From Anaerosporobacter sp031551385 (GTDB taxonomy: Bacteria; Bacillota; Clostridia; Lachnospirales; Lachnospiraceae), in contig NZ_JAVBNS010000090.1 in assembly GCF_031551385.1 (NCBI RefSeq), forward strand, positions 1 through 64,000: a stretch of 64,000 nt of DNA, written 5' to 3'. Within the stretch, counting starts at the first letter, position 1. Every line of letters begins with the position of its first letter. Under the pieces are notes generated by a model. It was not told the origin of the DNA, searched no databases, and saw only the letters and a list, made by a program, of their open reading frames with translations. Positions 36,201 through 44,863 of the stretch are shown piece by piece. The position numbers and the translations under genes were made by a program.

Positions 36201-39200
36201 TGTAGTATGTGTTATAAGTAGATGGCAATTTTATTCTGAGAAAGCATTAGATATCGAGGTTACAGGTGTTAAAGATGGCATTCGTATAAAGAATGACCCA
36301 CAAACTATGTTTCTAAATGTAGGTGATACAGCAACGTTGGATATCAGTAGTATCATTGATGGCGATGATTGCAGCGTAGAAGTGAATTGTGGAACAATTA
36401 AGGACGGAATTTGGAGTTTTACATCAAGTGAACCAGGTGATTTTGAGATTATACTGAGATTTACGAAAGGTGATATAGAAAAAGAGGTTACATTTGATAC
36501 TGTGTATGAATACTCAAAAGAGCATAAACTTACATTTGTAACAGATGGCGATGAGCTGGAGGAACAAGAGTATTCTGTTTGTGAGGATGAGGAATATGGT
36601 GAATTACCGCTACCGACAAAGAAGGGTTATGAATTTGTAGGTTGGTTTGACAAGGAAGAGGGAGGCAATCAAATCTTAGAGGATACAATTGCGAAAAAAG
36701 ATGATTCCTTTACTCTATATGCACGTTGGAAAAGTAAAACCTTAACGATTACATTTAACCCGAATGGTGGAAGTGTAGAAAATAAAAGTAAGGAAGTAAC
36801 ATATGGCAAGAAGTATGGAGAACTTCCAGTGCCAACATGGGCAAACGCAGAGTTTCTTGGTTGGTATAGCGGAATAGATGGCGGACTTAAGATAACGGCA
36901 GAAAGTATTGTTAAGGAAGAAGAGCCCCAGACATTATATGCACAATGGTCTACTAGAAGATATCGAGTTATGTTGGATTCAAATGGTGGAGAGCTAGATG
37001 AATATACTTTTTTCTTGTATAAAGGTGATAAGTATCTAGAAATGCCAACACCTACTAGAGAAGGTTACACATTCAAAGGCTGGTATACGGGAAGTGCAGG
37101 TGGAACGAGGATTATGCCTGGTTCAGTAGTGACAGTATTAGGAAACCATTATTTATATGCCAATTGGGAACCTAACAAGTATACGGTACATTTTGACTTT
37201 GCTGGTGGATCAATAAAAGGGACAAAAGAAATCTACGAACAGGATATTGATTTCCCTTATGAGAGTGCATATGGTTGGATGCCAACTCCTCAAAAAGCAG
37301 GCTGTGTGTTCCAAGGCTGGTACACGGAAGAGACGGGCGGAACATTAATTACAGGAAGTGATATTCTCAAAGTAAGGCATAATCAGACGTTTTATGCACA
37401 TTGGAAATATGCAGAGTATCAAGTAACATTTGTAACAAATGGTAATGCTATAGATGTGAAGAATAAGAAAGTAACCTATATGAGCGAATATGGCGAATTG
37501 CCAGTACCGACAAAGGCAAACTATGATTTTGTAGGCTGGTCAACTGCGAATGTAAATGGAACGATGGTTGATTCAACATCACAGGTAGCAATAGCAGGAG
37601 CACATACCTTGTATGGTATATGGAAAGGTAAGACATTGGAGGTAAGCTTTGATGCCAATGGCGGAGAAGTGATTGATGAGAAGAAAACTGTTTTTTATAC
37701 TGAGGCATATGGCGAACTGCCAGTTGCAGTAAGAGAAGGATATACGTTTGCGTATTGGAGCTATACTCCAACAGGAACAAGCGTAGCTTCAACAACGAAA
37801 GTAAGTTTGACAAGCGATCATACATTATATGCTCGTTGGAATACAAATGCGTATAAGACAATATTTGTCCCAAATGGTGGAAAGATTGTTGTATCAAAAA
37901 CAGAATATAACGATAGTAATCTTTACGCTGTTAATTTTTTCTATGATAATCCTTATAGAACTCTGCCAACCCCTACAAAGGCAGGTTGTGAATTTACTGG
38001 CTGGTATACCGAAAAAGAAGGCGGCGAGTTAATAACGGTTAACTCTATTGTAGATGTAGCAGAGGAACAAAGACTATATGCACATTGGAAATACAACGAG
38101 TATCAGATAACATTTGTAACAAATGGCGATGTTATGGATGTGAAGAACAAGAAAGTAACCTACATGGGCGAATATGGCGAACTGCCAGTACCGACAAAGG
38201 CAAACTATGATTTTGTCGGGTGGTCAACTGCGAATGTAAATGGAACGATGGTTGATGCAACATCGCAAGTGACAATTGCAGGAGGGCATACCTTATATGG
38301 TATGTGGAAAGGCAAGACGTTGGAAGTAAGCTTTGATGCCAATGGTGGAAAAGAGATTGACGAGAAGAAAAGTGTTGTTTACTATGATGCATACGGAGTG
38401 CTACCTGTTGCAGAACGGGAAGGATATCGATTTGCTTACTGGAGCTATAAACCAACAGGAGGTTCGAATATAAATGCATCTACGAGGGTAGTTACGGCAG
38501 AGGATCATACTCTATATGCCTATTGGTCGCCAAACAACTATAAGACATTATTATACCCGAATGGTGGCAAAATTGTTTTATCAAAAGTAGAATATAACGA
38601 CAATAATCCTTACTGGTTTAATGCTACGTATGATAGCACATACATGAGTTTGTACACCCCTTCGAGAGCTGGATGTGAATTTCTTGGTTGGTATACCGAG
38701 AAAGAGGGCGGTGAGTTAGTAACGCCTGCTACTATTGTGAAGATAACAGAGGAACTAAAATTGTATGCACATTGGAAATGCAATGAATTCCCAATATATT
38801 TTAGTACAAATGGTAATCCGATTGATCTAAAGAGTAAGAATGTAACGTATCTTGGCGAATATGGTGAATTACCAGTCCCTACGAAAGAAAACTATGTATT
38901 TTTGGGGTGGTCAAGTCATAATTCGAAGGAATCTATGATTGATGCTACCTCTCAGGTAACAGTAACTGGTGCACATTATATATATGGAATGTGGGAAGGC
39001 GAAAAATCTGAAGTAAGTTTCAATGCGAATGGTGGAGGAGAGATTAACGAGAAGAAAACGGTTACTTATAGTGAAACATATGGAGTACTACCAGTGCCAG
39101 TAAGAGAAGGTTATACTTTTTCGTGGTGGTGCTTGGGTTCGGAGACAGGAACTCCCGTAGGGTCAACTACAAAAGTAACGTTAGCAAGTGACCATACCTT

Positions 39201-40806
39201 GTATGCACGTTGGAGTGCTATACGATGTAGAAGACTGCTTGATCCAGTCGGTGGGAAAATTGTAGTGGCGAAGACAGAGTATAACAGCACAAATCTTTAC
39301 TATACTGCTCCCGATTATGGTACTCCATATCGTAATTTGCCAACACCTACAAAAGCAGGATACGAATTTCTTGGCTGGTATACTGAGAAAGAGGGGGGCG
39401 AGCAGATAACGGTTGATACAATTTTACGTGATACAGAAGAACGGACAATATATGCGCATTGGAAACCAGCAAAGATTAAAGTTCTTTTTTATGGCTACGG
39501 AGGAACTGTTCCGATTAGCGAGAAGGAAGTGCTATACACAGGAACATATGGTGATTTACCAATAGCAAATCGAGAAGGGTATTCTTTTGTAACATGGCGA
39601 GCCACAGCTCCTAATGGTGTGGTGATTACACCTGAAAGTGAAGTGACGATAGCTACTACACATTATCTGTATGCAGAATGGAAGGGAAATACGTATACCA
39701 TATCGTTTGATACAGAAGGCGGTGACTTCTTACCAGAGAAAAGGGAAGTTACATACGGCAGCGCATATGGGAAATTGCCGGTTCCAACAAGGACAGGCTA
39801 TGTATTTTCATGTTGGGTTAATCGAGAACCAGGAAAAGGAAATGTACTTGAGACGACGATAGTGTCTACAGCAAAAAATCATACGCTTTATGCTACATGG
39901 TCACCACTGCTCTACACAACAACATTTGACTGTACTGGTGGAAGCTATAATAATTATAGCCGATACGATGGCAGATATTATTTTGAGAAACAATACGGTA
40001 CATTAAATGTACCTAGAAAGCTAGGATATGATTTTGTTGGTTGGTTCACACAGGAGTATGGTGGAAAAGAAATAACCAATACAAGCATTGTCGATGTAGC
40101 TGGTGAACGAACATTATATGCACACTGGAAACCTTCCACGTATACGGTATATTTTAACGCTAATGGAGGTACGATTAGTGGAAGTAATTCCAAGACAGTT
40201 ACGTATAAGGAGTCTTATGGAACGTTACCAGTTCCAACACGTGATCGATATGAGTTTGAGGGCTGGTATACGCAGTCCACTGGTGGTACAAGGGTAACAT
40301 CATTAACGCAGGTGGAAATTACGGGAAACCAGACTTTATATGCAAGATGGAATGGGAAAAAGTATAATGTAACCTTTAATGCAAACGGTGGAAGTTGTTA
40401 CACTAGTAGCACGGTGGTTACATACTATGAGAAATATGGAGAACTACCAACACCATCGAAGACGGGATATAGTTTTGCGGGCTGGTATACGGATATAACA
40501 GGAGGGTATCTTATTACGAAGGATACAACAGTAACAATAGATAAAAATCAAGTATTATATGCTAGATGGAATGCTAATTATTTTACAGTAACGTTTGTTA
40601 CAAATGGAGGAACTGTAGCATATAGTAGTAAGCAAGTTCTTCTTGATGAGAAGTATGGTTCTTTACCGACTCCTTATCGTGCAGGATACACATTTATGTA
40701 TTGGTACAGAACGAGTGATAATGGAACAATAGAAATCGTTAATGAAAATTCAATTGTGCCACGAGATGGTAGCCATTATAGATATCTGTACGCAAGATGG
40801 TATTAA
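33265..40806 (+). CDS. giant secreted metalloprotease-like protein with InlB B-repeats
   Basis: 2513 residues, GGAG 8 bases before ATG. Signal peptide about 1-30. Residues 30-150 look like a carboxypeptidase-regulatory or Ig-type domain. The zinc-peptidase-like part has HEYGH (227-231) and, downstream, SEGLATYFGQ, whose Glu is the likely third zinc ligand (gluzincin-like). Beta-rich Ig-like regions follow (about 400-1080). From residue 1087 to the end I count about 19 Listeria-Bacteroides (InlB B) repeats of about 75 residues, each ending LYA.W. There is no LPXTG or other sorting signal, so it is released or held non-covalently. Probably a surface or secreted proteolytic adhesin. Bases about 34735-34830 have unusual C-ending codons. 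Confidence 0.85.
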   Translation: MKIKKEKIVFLIIICLLVQILNPAFITVQGKGGNKLVVKGKIKVEIKSFYSQGTKLIEQELENYPATIYYLDDNGVKKHEDIMTDNLGNYKVSLPSQSGIKKVWLEVEADNEACTVYSAYKSGKWCGEYKYKNKEVIVDLAKQSNITMDYTITGNDAGAINIARVVNNARAYMKEACGLIVSKTPKATIQWLCGQGSNSYNGTRGGNEFIFINGGNQREFSDSVICHEYGHWIYNGFREGNLKGGKHSHEKDLDVRLAYSEGLATYFGQMAINSPRYMAGGNANGKNITYSIENPGINYQGKDGKLNELYVAASFWDITDKYSSNESWDKLNDKAEQVFLCNRDVVMEADLENGIFDCTIEDFYNKYIEMHVQKNSERAYDFWRVFKENHMEFDNEPPQIINALSNKQLNIRLYDNVKVSKVEIYINGKKEYTKNNPPDNVSYTISDNKLQIGRNCIAIKAYDYAGNDVLLGMLKSDIKSNNTSKSTIGAFTQPYTVSYCDYYYEGDETTTDEPLITALSTNRIDLESFEDLESLEDPDSLIDEVDTEATIIEELANLYELVYQDSKCGTLGDEETSELRELTIADGTDFSLLLNDTLGDYEIALTDPEGNIYTNYEVTDEDIANEIAEDELLEEELYGAMGDAVIDKNQSRQNVLNLGTRGLTIFYPTAGTWTYTIRNKGTEGDYQLGVYTKLSAPIINNEEALTMLQDGTAVTVNASVAVSGSAITINANADTYAYAKPAEVHIELQDNQGEVLIEDTIKDGINETGDFLYTFNNLEDGHYNLELYSVASDGTRSFTRTSEMVVNSREPEIEMSDDCEYYIYSQEAMLDGRITNADRVEILVNGEEVPYDVGCGSCDDTFGFGCYAELKDGDNTVRITSESETGKTVVKEFVLHSIPEEEYDQEKHQPEIESVTFDGKEEPVVNKRSTVEVKLTDKNAADYKVYAVCNDTIYDFTPAGDCFTLDFNPTDYYNDNYEFVVCVISRWQFYSEKALDIEVTGVKDGIRIKNDPQTMFLNVGDTATLDISSIIDGDDCSVEVNCGTIKDGIWSFTSSEPGDFEIILRFTKGDIEKEVTFDTVYEYSKEHKLTFVTDGDELEEQEYSVCEDEEYGELPLPTKKGYEFVGWFDKEEGGNQILEDTIAKKDDSFTLYARWKSKTLTITFNPNGGSVENKSKEVTYGKKYGELPVPTWANAEFLGWYSGIDGGLKITAESIVKEEEPQTLYAQWSTRRYRVMLDSNGGELDEYTFFLYKGDKYLEMPTPTREGYTFKGWYTGSAGGTRIMPGSVVTVLGNHYLYANWEPNKYTVHFDFAGGSIKGTKEIYEQDIDFPYESAYGWMPTPQKAGCVFQGWYTEETGGTLITGSDILKVRHNQTFYAHWKYAEYQVTFVTNGNAIDVKNKKVTYMSEYGELPVPTKANYDFVGWSTANVNGTMVDSTSQVAIAGAHTLYGIWKGKTLEVSFDANGGEVIDEKKTVFYTEAYGELPVAVREGYTFAYWSYTPTGTSVASTTKVSLTSDHTLYARWNTNAYKTIFVPNGGKIVVSKTEYNDSNLYAVNFFYDNPYRTLPTPTKAGCEFTGWYTEKEGGELITVNSIVDVAEEQRLYAHWKYNEYQITFVTNGDVMDVKNKKVTYMGEYGELPVPTKANYDFVGWSTANVNGTMVDATSQVTIAGGHTLYGMWKGKTLEVSFDANGGKEIDEKKSVVYYDAYGVLPVAEREGYRFAYWSYKPTGGSNINASTRVVTAEDHTLYAYWSPNNYKTLLYPNGGKIVLSKVEYNDNNPYWFNATYDSTYMSLYTPSRAGCEFLGWYTEKEGGELVTPATIVKITEELKLYAHWKCNEFPIYFSTNGNPIDLKSKNVTYLGEYGELPVPTKENYVFLGWSSHNSKESMIDATSQVTVTGAHYIYGMWEGEKSEVSFNANGGGEINEKKTVTYSETYGVLPVPVREGYTFSWWCLGSETGTPVGSTTKVTLASDHTLYARWSAIRCRRLLDPVGGKIVVAKTEYNSTNLYYTAPDYGTPYRNLPTPTKAGYEFLGWYTEKEGGEQITVDTILRDTEERTIYAHWKPAKIKVLFYGYGGTVPISEKEVLYTGTYGDLPIANREGYSFVTWRATAPNGVVITPESEVTIATTHYLYAEWKGNTYTISFDTEGGDFLPEKREVTYGSAYGKLPVPTRTGYVFSCWVNREPGKGNVLETTIVSTAKNHTLYATWSPLLYTTTFDCTGGSYNNYSRYDGRYYFEKQYGTLNVPRKLGYDFVGWFTQEYGGKEITNTSIVDVAGERTLYAHWKPSTYTVYFNANGGTISGSNSKTVTYKESYGTLPVPTRDRYEFEGWYTQSTGGTRVTSLTQVEITGNQTLYARWNGKKYNVTFNANGGSCYTSSTVVTYYEKYGELPTPSKTGYSFAGWYTDITGGYLITKDTTVTIDKNQVLYARWNANYFTVTFVTNGGTVAYSSKQVLLDEKYGSLPTPYRAGYTFMYWYRTSDNGTIEIVNENSIVPRDGSHYRYLYARWY
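37414..39471 (+). repeat. three tandem 228-229-residue super-repeats
   Basis: Within the B-repeat region, units 37414-38097, 38098-38784 and 38785-39471 (684, 687 and 687 bases) each contain the same three kinds of B-repeat in the same order, opening EYQVTFVTNG-, TLEVSFDANGG- and AYKTIFVPNGGKIV-. They arose by tandem duplication of a three-repeat block; copies 1 and 2 are the most alike. Confidence 0.8.
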
Positions 40807-40847
40807 AATTAATTAAGAGAATAGTACCTAATAACGTAGAATAGCTA

Positions 40848-40895
40848 AGAATCCAGCCCCTTCGCCAAAGGCGAATTTTAAATGGGCTGGATTCT
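40848..40895 (+). terminator. hairpin after the giant protein gene
   Basis: Perfect 12-bp outer stem AGAATCCAGCCC/GGGCTGGATTCT with an inner TTCGCC/GGCGAA hairpin. No T-tract follows directly, so termination may be weak or factor-assisted. Confidence 0.5.
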
Positions 40896-40954
40896 GTTGC
40901 TGTGACCTTTTGACCCTCGTATTATGGATAATTGTAAAATATAACAATTCACTA

Positions 40955-40983
40955 TTGACATGAAATAGAAAAGATGCTATCAT
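40955..40983 (+). promoter_or_regulatory. sigma-A promoter of the PadR-ABC operon
   Basis: TTGACA (40955-40960), 17-base spacer, TATCAT (40978-40983). Two operator-like repeats lie just downstream, in the transcribed leader. Confidence 0.7.
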
Positions 40984-40988
40984 CAATG

Positions 40989-41035
40989 TATCGAGTGACG
41001 ATATAACGACAAAAGATATATCGAGTGATAATATA
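40989..41035. promoter_or_regulatory. probable PadR operator, two direct repeats
   Basis: TATCGAGTGACGATATA (40989-41005) and TATCGAGTGATAATATA (41019-41035) are 30 bases apart start to start, about three helical turns. The first is itself a dyad (TATCG/CGATA). Their place between promoter and padR fits autorepression. Confidence 0.6.
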
Positions 41036-41093
41036 GTAAGCTCGGATAAATTATTTATATACCTTGGAATATGGTGATGAAGGGAGGAATCAT

Positions 41094-41426
41094 ATGGCTA
41101 AAAGTAATGAGCCATTAACAGAAAGTTATTTTTATATATTACTTTGCCTCTTTAACGGACCGAACCATGGTTATGCCATAATGCAAGAAACAGCTACACT
41201 AACAGGTGGTCGTGTCAAGATAGGCGCAGGTACCATGTATGGTGCATTTACCAACTTGTTAAAGAAAGAATATATTGTTGAATATTCAGGTGTGGAGAAT
41301 GAAGATAGGCGTAAATTATATGAATTGACTGACTTAGGTAGGGAGATTCTGCAAGGTGAGATTCAAAGATTAAAGCAATTGACACAGAATGCAATAGAAG
41401 TAATGAGTAAAGAGGAGGATTTATAA
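41094..41426 (+). CDS. PadR-family transcriptional regulator
   Basis: 110 residues from ATG 41094 (AGGGAGG 6 bases upstream; the upstream in-frame extension lacks a site). Winged-helix PadR domain: LLCLFNGPNHGYAIMQE, GTMYGAFTNLLKKEYI, EDRRKLYELTDLGREIL, followed by a short C-terminal helix. PadR proteins usually repress nearby exporters until a drug or envelope stress is sensed. Its stop overlaps the ATG of the ABC ATPase gene by one base, so all three are one operon, and the direct repeats upstream suggest autoregulation. Confidence 0.9.
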   Translation: MAKSNEPLTESYFYILLCLFNGPNHGYAIMQETATLTGGRVKIGAGTMYGAFTNLLKKEYIVEYSGVENEDRRKLYELTDLGREILQGEIQRLKQLTQNAIEVMSKEEDL

Positions 41427-42202
41427 TGATTGAAATTAATAATTTAACCAAAATCTATAAGCTATCAAAGAAGCAAATGCAAGAACAAAAAACAAAGAAG
41501 AATATGAAAAAGGCAGCAGACAGCATTTCTTTAACTGCACAGCCAGGACAAATCTACGGTTTACTTGGACCAAACGGTGCAGGTAAAACAACAACACTTC
41601 GTTGTGTTGCTACTTTATTAAAACCAACAGAAGGTGATATCAAAGTATGTGGTTTTGATACTGTAAAACAAGGCGAGAAGGTTAGAGATAATATCGCATT
41701 TTTAACAAATGAAATTAAACTAGATCCACATTTTTCATCGAAATATATGTTCACATTCTTTGGACATTTGCATGGAATGAGTGATGCAAAGATTAATGAG
41801 AGAAGAGAAAAATTATTCGATTATTTTGGAATTACAGATTTCCAAGATAAGAAGATAGAAGAATTATCAACTGGTATGAAACAAAAGGCAGCAATTGCGG
41901 TAAGTTTAGTACATGATCCTAAAGTAGTAATCTTTGATGAACCAACAAATGGTCTTGATATTGTAACAGCAAGAAGTGTTACAGATTATCTAAAAGTATT
42001 GCGTGATGAAGGGAAACTAGTAATTATCTCAACACATATCTTATCGGATGCAGAAAAATTATGTGATAACATTGGTATCATTATCAAGGGTAAGAAAGTA
42101 ATTGAAGGTACATTAAAAGACATTCTTACTAAGACAAATACAACAGATTTAGAAGATGCGTTCTTTGAACTATATAAAGAATATAATGTAGAGGAGGATT
42201 AG
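41426..42202 (+). CDS. ABC exporter ATP-binding protein, NatA-like
   Basis: 258 residues. Walker A GPNGAGKTTT (48-57), signature LSTGMKQKAA (about 147-156), Walker B VVIFDEPTNGLD and switch STHILSDAEKL. An extra Lys/Gln-rich segment (about 12-30) precedes the first core strand, as in sodium/drug exporter ATPases of the NatA type. It powers the permease encoded 2 bases downstream. The exported compound is unknown. Confidence 0.9.
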   Translation: MIEINNLTKIYKLSKKQMQEQKTKKNMKKAADSISLTAQPGQIYGLLGPNGAGKTTTLRCVATLLKPTEGDIKVCGFDTVKQGEKVRDNIAFLTNEIKLDPHFSSKYMFTFFGHLHGMSDAKINERREKLFDYFGITDFQDKKIEELSTGMKQKAAIAVSLVHDPKVVIFDEPTNGLDIVTARSVTDYLKVLRDEGKLVIISTHILSDAEKLCDNIGIIIKGKKVIEGTLKDILTKTNTTDLEDAFFELYKEYNVEED

Positions 42203-42204
42203 GA

Positions 42205-43416
42205 ATGAGAGGAGCAAGAGAAATAATCAAGAAAGAAATGGTTCGTGTGTTTGGTGATAAGAAATTAATCTTTAGTTTATTCATATTGCCAGTAGCACTT
42301 GTCGTTGGTATGTGTTTCTTAATGGGAAATCTTATGGAGACTATGGAGAATGATGTAGATGCACATATTCCTAGTGTTTATATACAGAATGCACCAGAAG
42401 GAATTGAAAATGTAATTGAAGCAGCAGGGTTCCAAGGAGACATCACGTATCTAAAAGCAGGAGAATCCCTTGATATAATTAAGGATGATATTGTAGATGG
42501 AAAAAAAGATTTATTAGTATATTTTGAAGAAGGGTTTGTAGAATCGATTCAAAACTATACAGAAGGAAGCGCAATTCCGGAAGTGAAGACGTATTATAAT
42601 CCTTCAGAAGATTATTCGGCAACAGCACGTAATATCTTTGTTGCAACAGTACTTGAGCCAATGAGACAAGCATTGCTTACAAGCCGTATTGGAAATTTAG
42701 ATAATATTACAGTGTTCAATATAGATTTAAACTATGAAGAGTCTCGTTTGATGGATACACAAAAAGCTTCTGGTAAAGCGCTTGGTATGATGATGCCTTA
42801 CTTTATTGTAATGATGCTGTTCGCTGGTGTTATGTCAGTTGGAGTAGATGCAATTACAGGAGAAAAGGAAAGAGGAACACTTGCAAGTATGTTAGTATCA
42901 CCAGTGAAGAGAGTTGATATTGTAATTGGTAAGATAACATCTATAGCAATTTTATCGTCAATATCTGCAGTTATCTATGCAATAAGTATGGTGTTTGCTC
43001 TACCTCAAATGATGGGTGAAATGGCAGGCGAAATTTCGATTTCGTTATCTCCATTACAAATCATACAATTGCTTGTAGTTATGTTATCACTTGTGTTCTT
43101 ATACGTTGCTCTAGTGTCAATCGTATCGGTATTTGCTAAGACAATGAAGGAAGCGAACACATATGTTACACCAATGTATATTGTTGTAATTGTAGTTGGT
43201 ATGATTACAATGCTTAGTGGAAACTCAAAACCAGACACAACAATGTTTGCAATCCCAGTATATGGGAATGCGTTATGTATCCAGAATATCTTAACAGGTG
43301 AACTGCTTATGCCACAGTTTCTATTAGCAATCGGTGGTACAGTACTAGTGGGAGCTATCGTAACAGCAGGAATTGTAAAAGCATTTAATAGCGAAAAGGT
43401 AATGTTTAATGCATAG
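42205..43416 (+). CDS. ABC-2 type exporter permease, NatB-like
   Basis: 403 residues, AGGAGGATTAGG upstream of ATG. One N-terminal membrane segment (about 22-42), a large extracellular domain (about 45-190), then five to six C-terminal membrane segments; ABC-2 motif GEKERGTLASMLVSPV (about 224-239) contacts the ATPase. This arrangement is that of NatB/YhaP-type exporters. The stop lies inside the start of truA (8-base overlap). Confidence 0.88.
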   Translation: MRGAREIIKKEMVRVFGDKKLIFSLFILPVALVVGMCFLMGNLMETMENDVDAHIPSVYIQNAPEGIENVIEAAGFQGDITYLKAGESLDIIKDDIVDGKKDLLVYFEEGFVESIQNYTEGSAIPEVKTYYNPSEDYSATARNIFVATVLEPMRQALLTSRIGNLDNITVFNIDLNYEESRLMDTQKASGKALGMMMPYFIVMMLFAGVMSVGVDAITGEKERGTLASMLVSPVKRVDIVIGKITSIAILSSISAVIYAISMVFALPQMMGEMAGEISISLSPLQIIQLLVVMLSLVFLYVALVSIVSVFAKTMKEANTYVTPMYIVVIVVGMITMLSGNSKPDTTMFAIPVYGNALCIQNILTGELLMPQFLLAIGGTVLVGAIVTAGIVKAFNSEKVMFNA

Positions 43417-44203
43417 AAGGAATATTCGATTTCATGTTTCCTATGATGGAACGAGATATCTTGGGTGGCAACGCCTAGGAGGTAACCAAAAGGACTTGTC
43501 CATACAAGGATTGATTGAGGGTGTATTATCCAATCTTCTGAATGAAAATATAAAAATCATGGGCTCTGGCAGAACAGATGCTGGGGTCCATGCCTTTGCG
43601 CAAGTAGCGAATTTCTATACACACACGAATGATTCTATACATGAGTTGACAAAGAAACTTGGGGATTCTATGCCTGAGGATATCGTAATCTATAATATAG
43701 AAGAAGTGCCTGAGGATTTTCACAGCCGATTTAGTGCAGTAGGTAAAGTGTACGAGTACTATATTGATAATGTAGAACGTGAAAATGTTTTTACAAGAAA
43801 ATATGCATATCATGTGGAGAAAAAACTTGATATAGAGAAAATGAGAGAAGCGGCTTCCTATCTAGTAGGTACACATGATTTCTATTCATTCTCGACAGAT
43901 AGAGGGAAGGACGATACCGTTCGAACGTTATATGCAATAGATATTGAGGAAACACCATTTTCTTTGGGTTCTGCCGATGAATCAAGAGATGAGAAACAGG
44001 CATTACTAAGAATTCGTTTGCATGGAGATGGTTTCTTATATAATATGGTTCGGATTATTGTAGGTACTTTACTTGAGGTAGGAGCAGGTGAAAGAAAGAT
44101 AGACTCTATACAGATAGCAATAGACAATAAAAAGCGTGACTTGGCAGGGATAACAGTCCCACCGCAGGGGTTGTTTTTGAAGTCAGTTGAATATAAGTTC
44201 TAG
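43409..44203 (+). CDS. truA: tRNA pseudouridine(38-40) synthase
   Basis: 264 residues, normal length. Catalytic Asp57 in GSGRTDAGVHA, plus the family's YDGTRYLGWQ and GDGFLYNMVRIIVGTLLEVG motifs. Modifies uridines in the anticodon stem of many tRNAs. Translation overlaps the exporter permease, an unusual coupling between a drug-type exporter and a housekeeping enzyme; a separate promoter inside the permease gene is possible. Followed by a bidirectional terminator. Confidence 0.97.
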   Translation: MHRRNIRFHVSYDGTRYLGWQRLGGNQKDLSIQGLIEGVLSNLLNENIKIMGSGRTDAGVHAFAQVANFYTHTNDSIHELTKKLGDSMPEDIVIYNIEEVPEDFHSRFSAVGKVYEYYIDNVERENVFTRKYAYHVEKKLDIEKMREAASYLVGTHDFYSFSTDRGKDDTVRTLYAIDIEETPFSLGSADESRDEKQALLRIRLHGDGFLYNMVRIIVGTLLEVGAGERKIDSIQIAIDNKKRDLAGITVPPQGLFLKSVEYKF

Positions 44204-44259
44204 TTTGGAATAGGGAATGTTCCAATAATTTAGACAAACAAAAATTTCAACAAACAAAG

Positions 44260-44302
44260 AGGAGAGGTAAACAAGATGATTCTTGCGTACCTCTCCTTTT
44301 TT
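44260..44302. terminator. bidirectional terminator between truA and a convergent gene
   Basis: Perfect 10-bp stem AGGAGAGGTA/TACCTCTCCT (44260-44269, 44288-44297) followed by TTTTTT on the plus strand and preceded by an A-rich stretch serving the minus strand. Confidence 0.85.
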
Positions 44303-44303
44303 G

Positions 44304-44603
44304 TTATTCTTCTGTCTCATCCTCAGAAGTTTCATCTTCATTACTATCTACTTCTACAGAAGTGTCAGAAGAGTCAGATGCCTCTGGCATAGTCAAAGTT
44401 ACATAACCTCTTGTATCGGAAGAAGAGTTATCGTCTCTCTCTTCGTCAGTATCGTCATCTTCGATGTCATCAAATTCGTCATCAAAATCATCAAAGTCAT
44501 CTGTAGAATCTTTGTCAACAACGTTTTTTAAGAAGTAAATCACACCGCCTACTAAAGCTACTACGGAAAGTGTTCCAGCTATAAATTTACCAAATTTCTT
44601 CAT
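44304..44603 (-). CDS. small membrane-anchored acidic protein, 99 aa
   Basis: MKKFGKFIAGTLSVVALVGG gives one N-terminal membrane segment (about 8-25), followed by a tail of which more than half is Asp, Glu or Ser (DDFDDFDDEFDDIEDDDTDEE). A short conserved-looking stretch RGYVTLTMPE sits in the middle. AAAGGATG lies upstream. Low-complexity acidic tails of this kind are common in Lachnospiraceae; function unknown. It is convergent with truA. Confidence 0.7.
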   Translation of the reverse strand: MKKFGKFIAGTLSVVALVGGVIYFLKNVVDKDSTDDFDDFDDEFDDIEDDDTDEERDDNSSSDTRGYVTLTMPEASDSSDTSVEVDSNEDETSEDETEE

Positions 44604-44863
44604 GATACCGTCATCCTTTCTTACTTATATTATGACCTCATTTTAATATTATAATTCGAAATGAATAAAAAGAAAAGAAAATTTTATTTTAAAGGATATC
44701 TAGTAACCTGTATACATTATATTATTGGTAGTATAATAGTATTACTTTAAAAAAAGGAAAAAGTTTGTTATAATGTGACTTATGGAAAACAACGAAGTGA
44801 TTTTTCTGGTATGTTTTTCAGGGATTGAAACTTAATTACAATGGTAAAAATGAGGAGGAACAT

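Noticed and set aside
35045..38479. Minus-strand open frames inside the giant gene, some over 100 codons
   Set aside because: They are reflections of the B-repeats; their His/Leu/Ser-rich translation follows from the repeated codons on the plus strand.
37414..39471. CRISPR or satellite array
   Set aside because: The repeats are in frame, about 685 bases long and encode B-repeat domains.
32625..40806. Polymorphic toxin with immunity genes
   Set aside because: The giant protein ends in B-repeats without a variable toxin tip, and the small paralogs lie upstream, not behind it. Kept only as a weak idea in the array finding.
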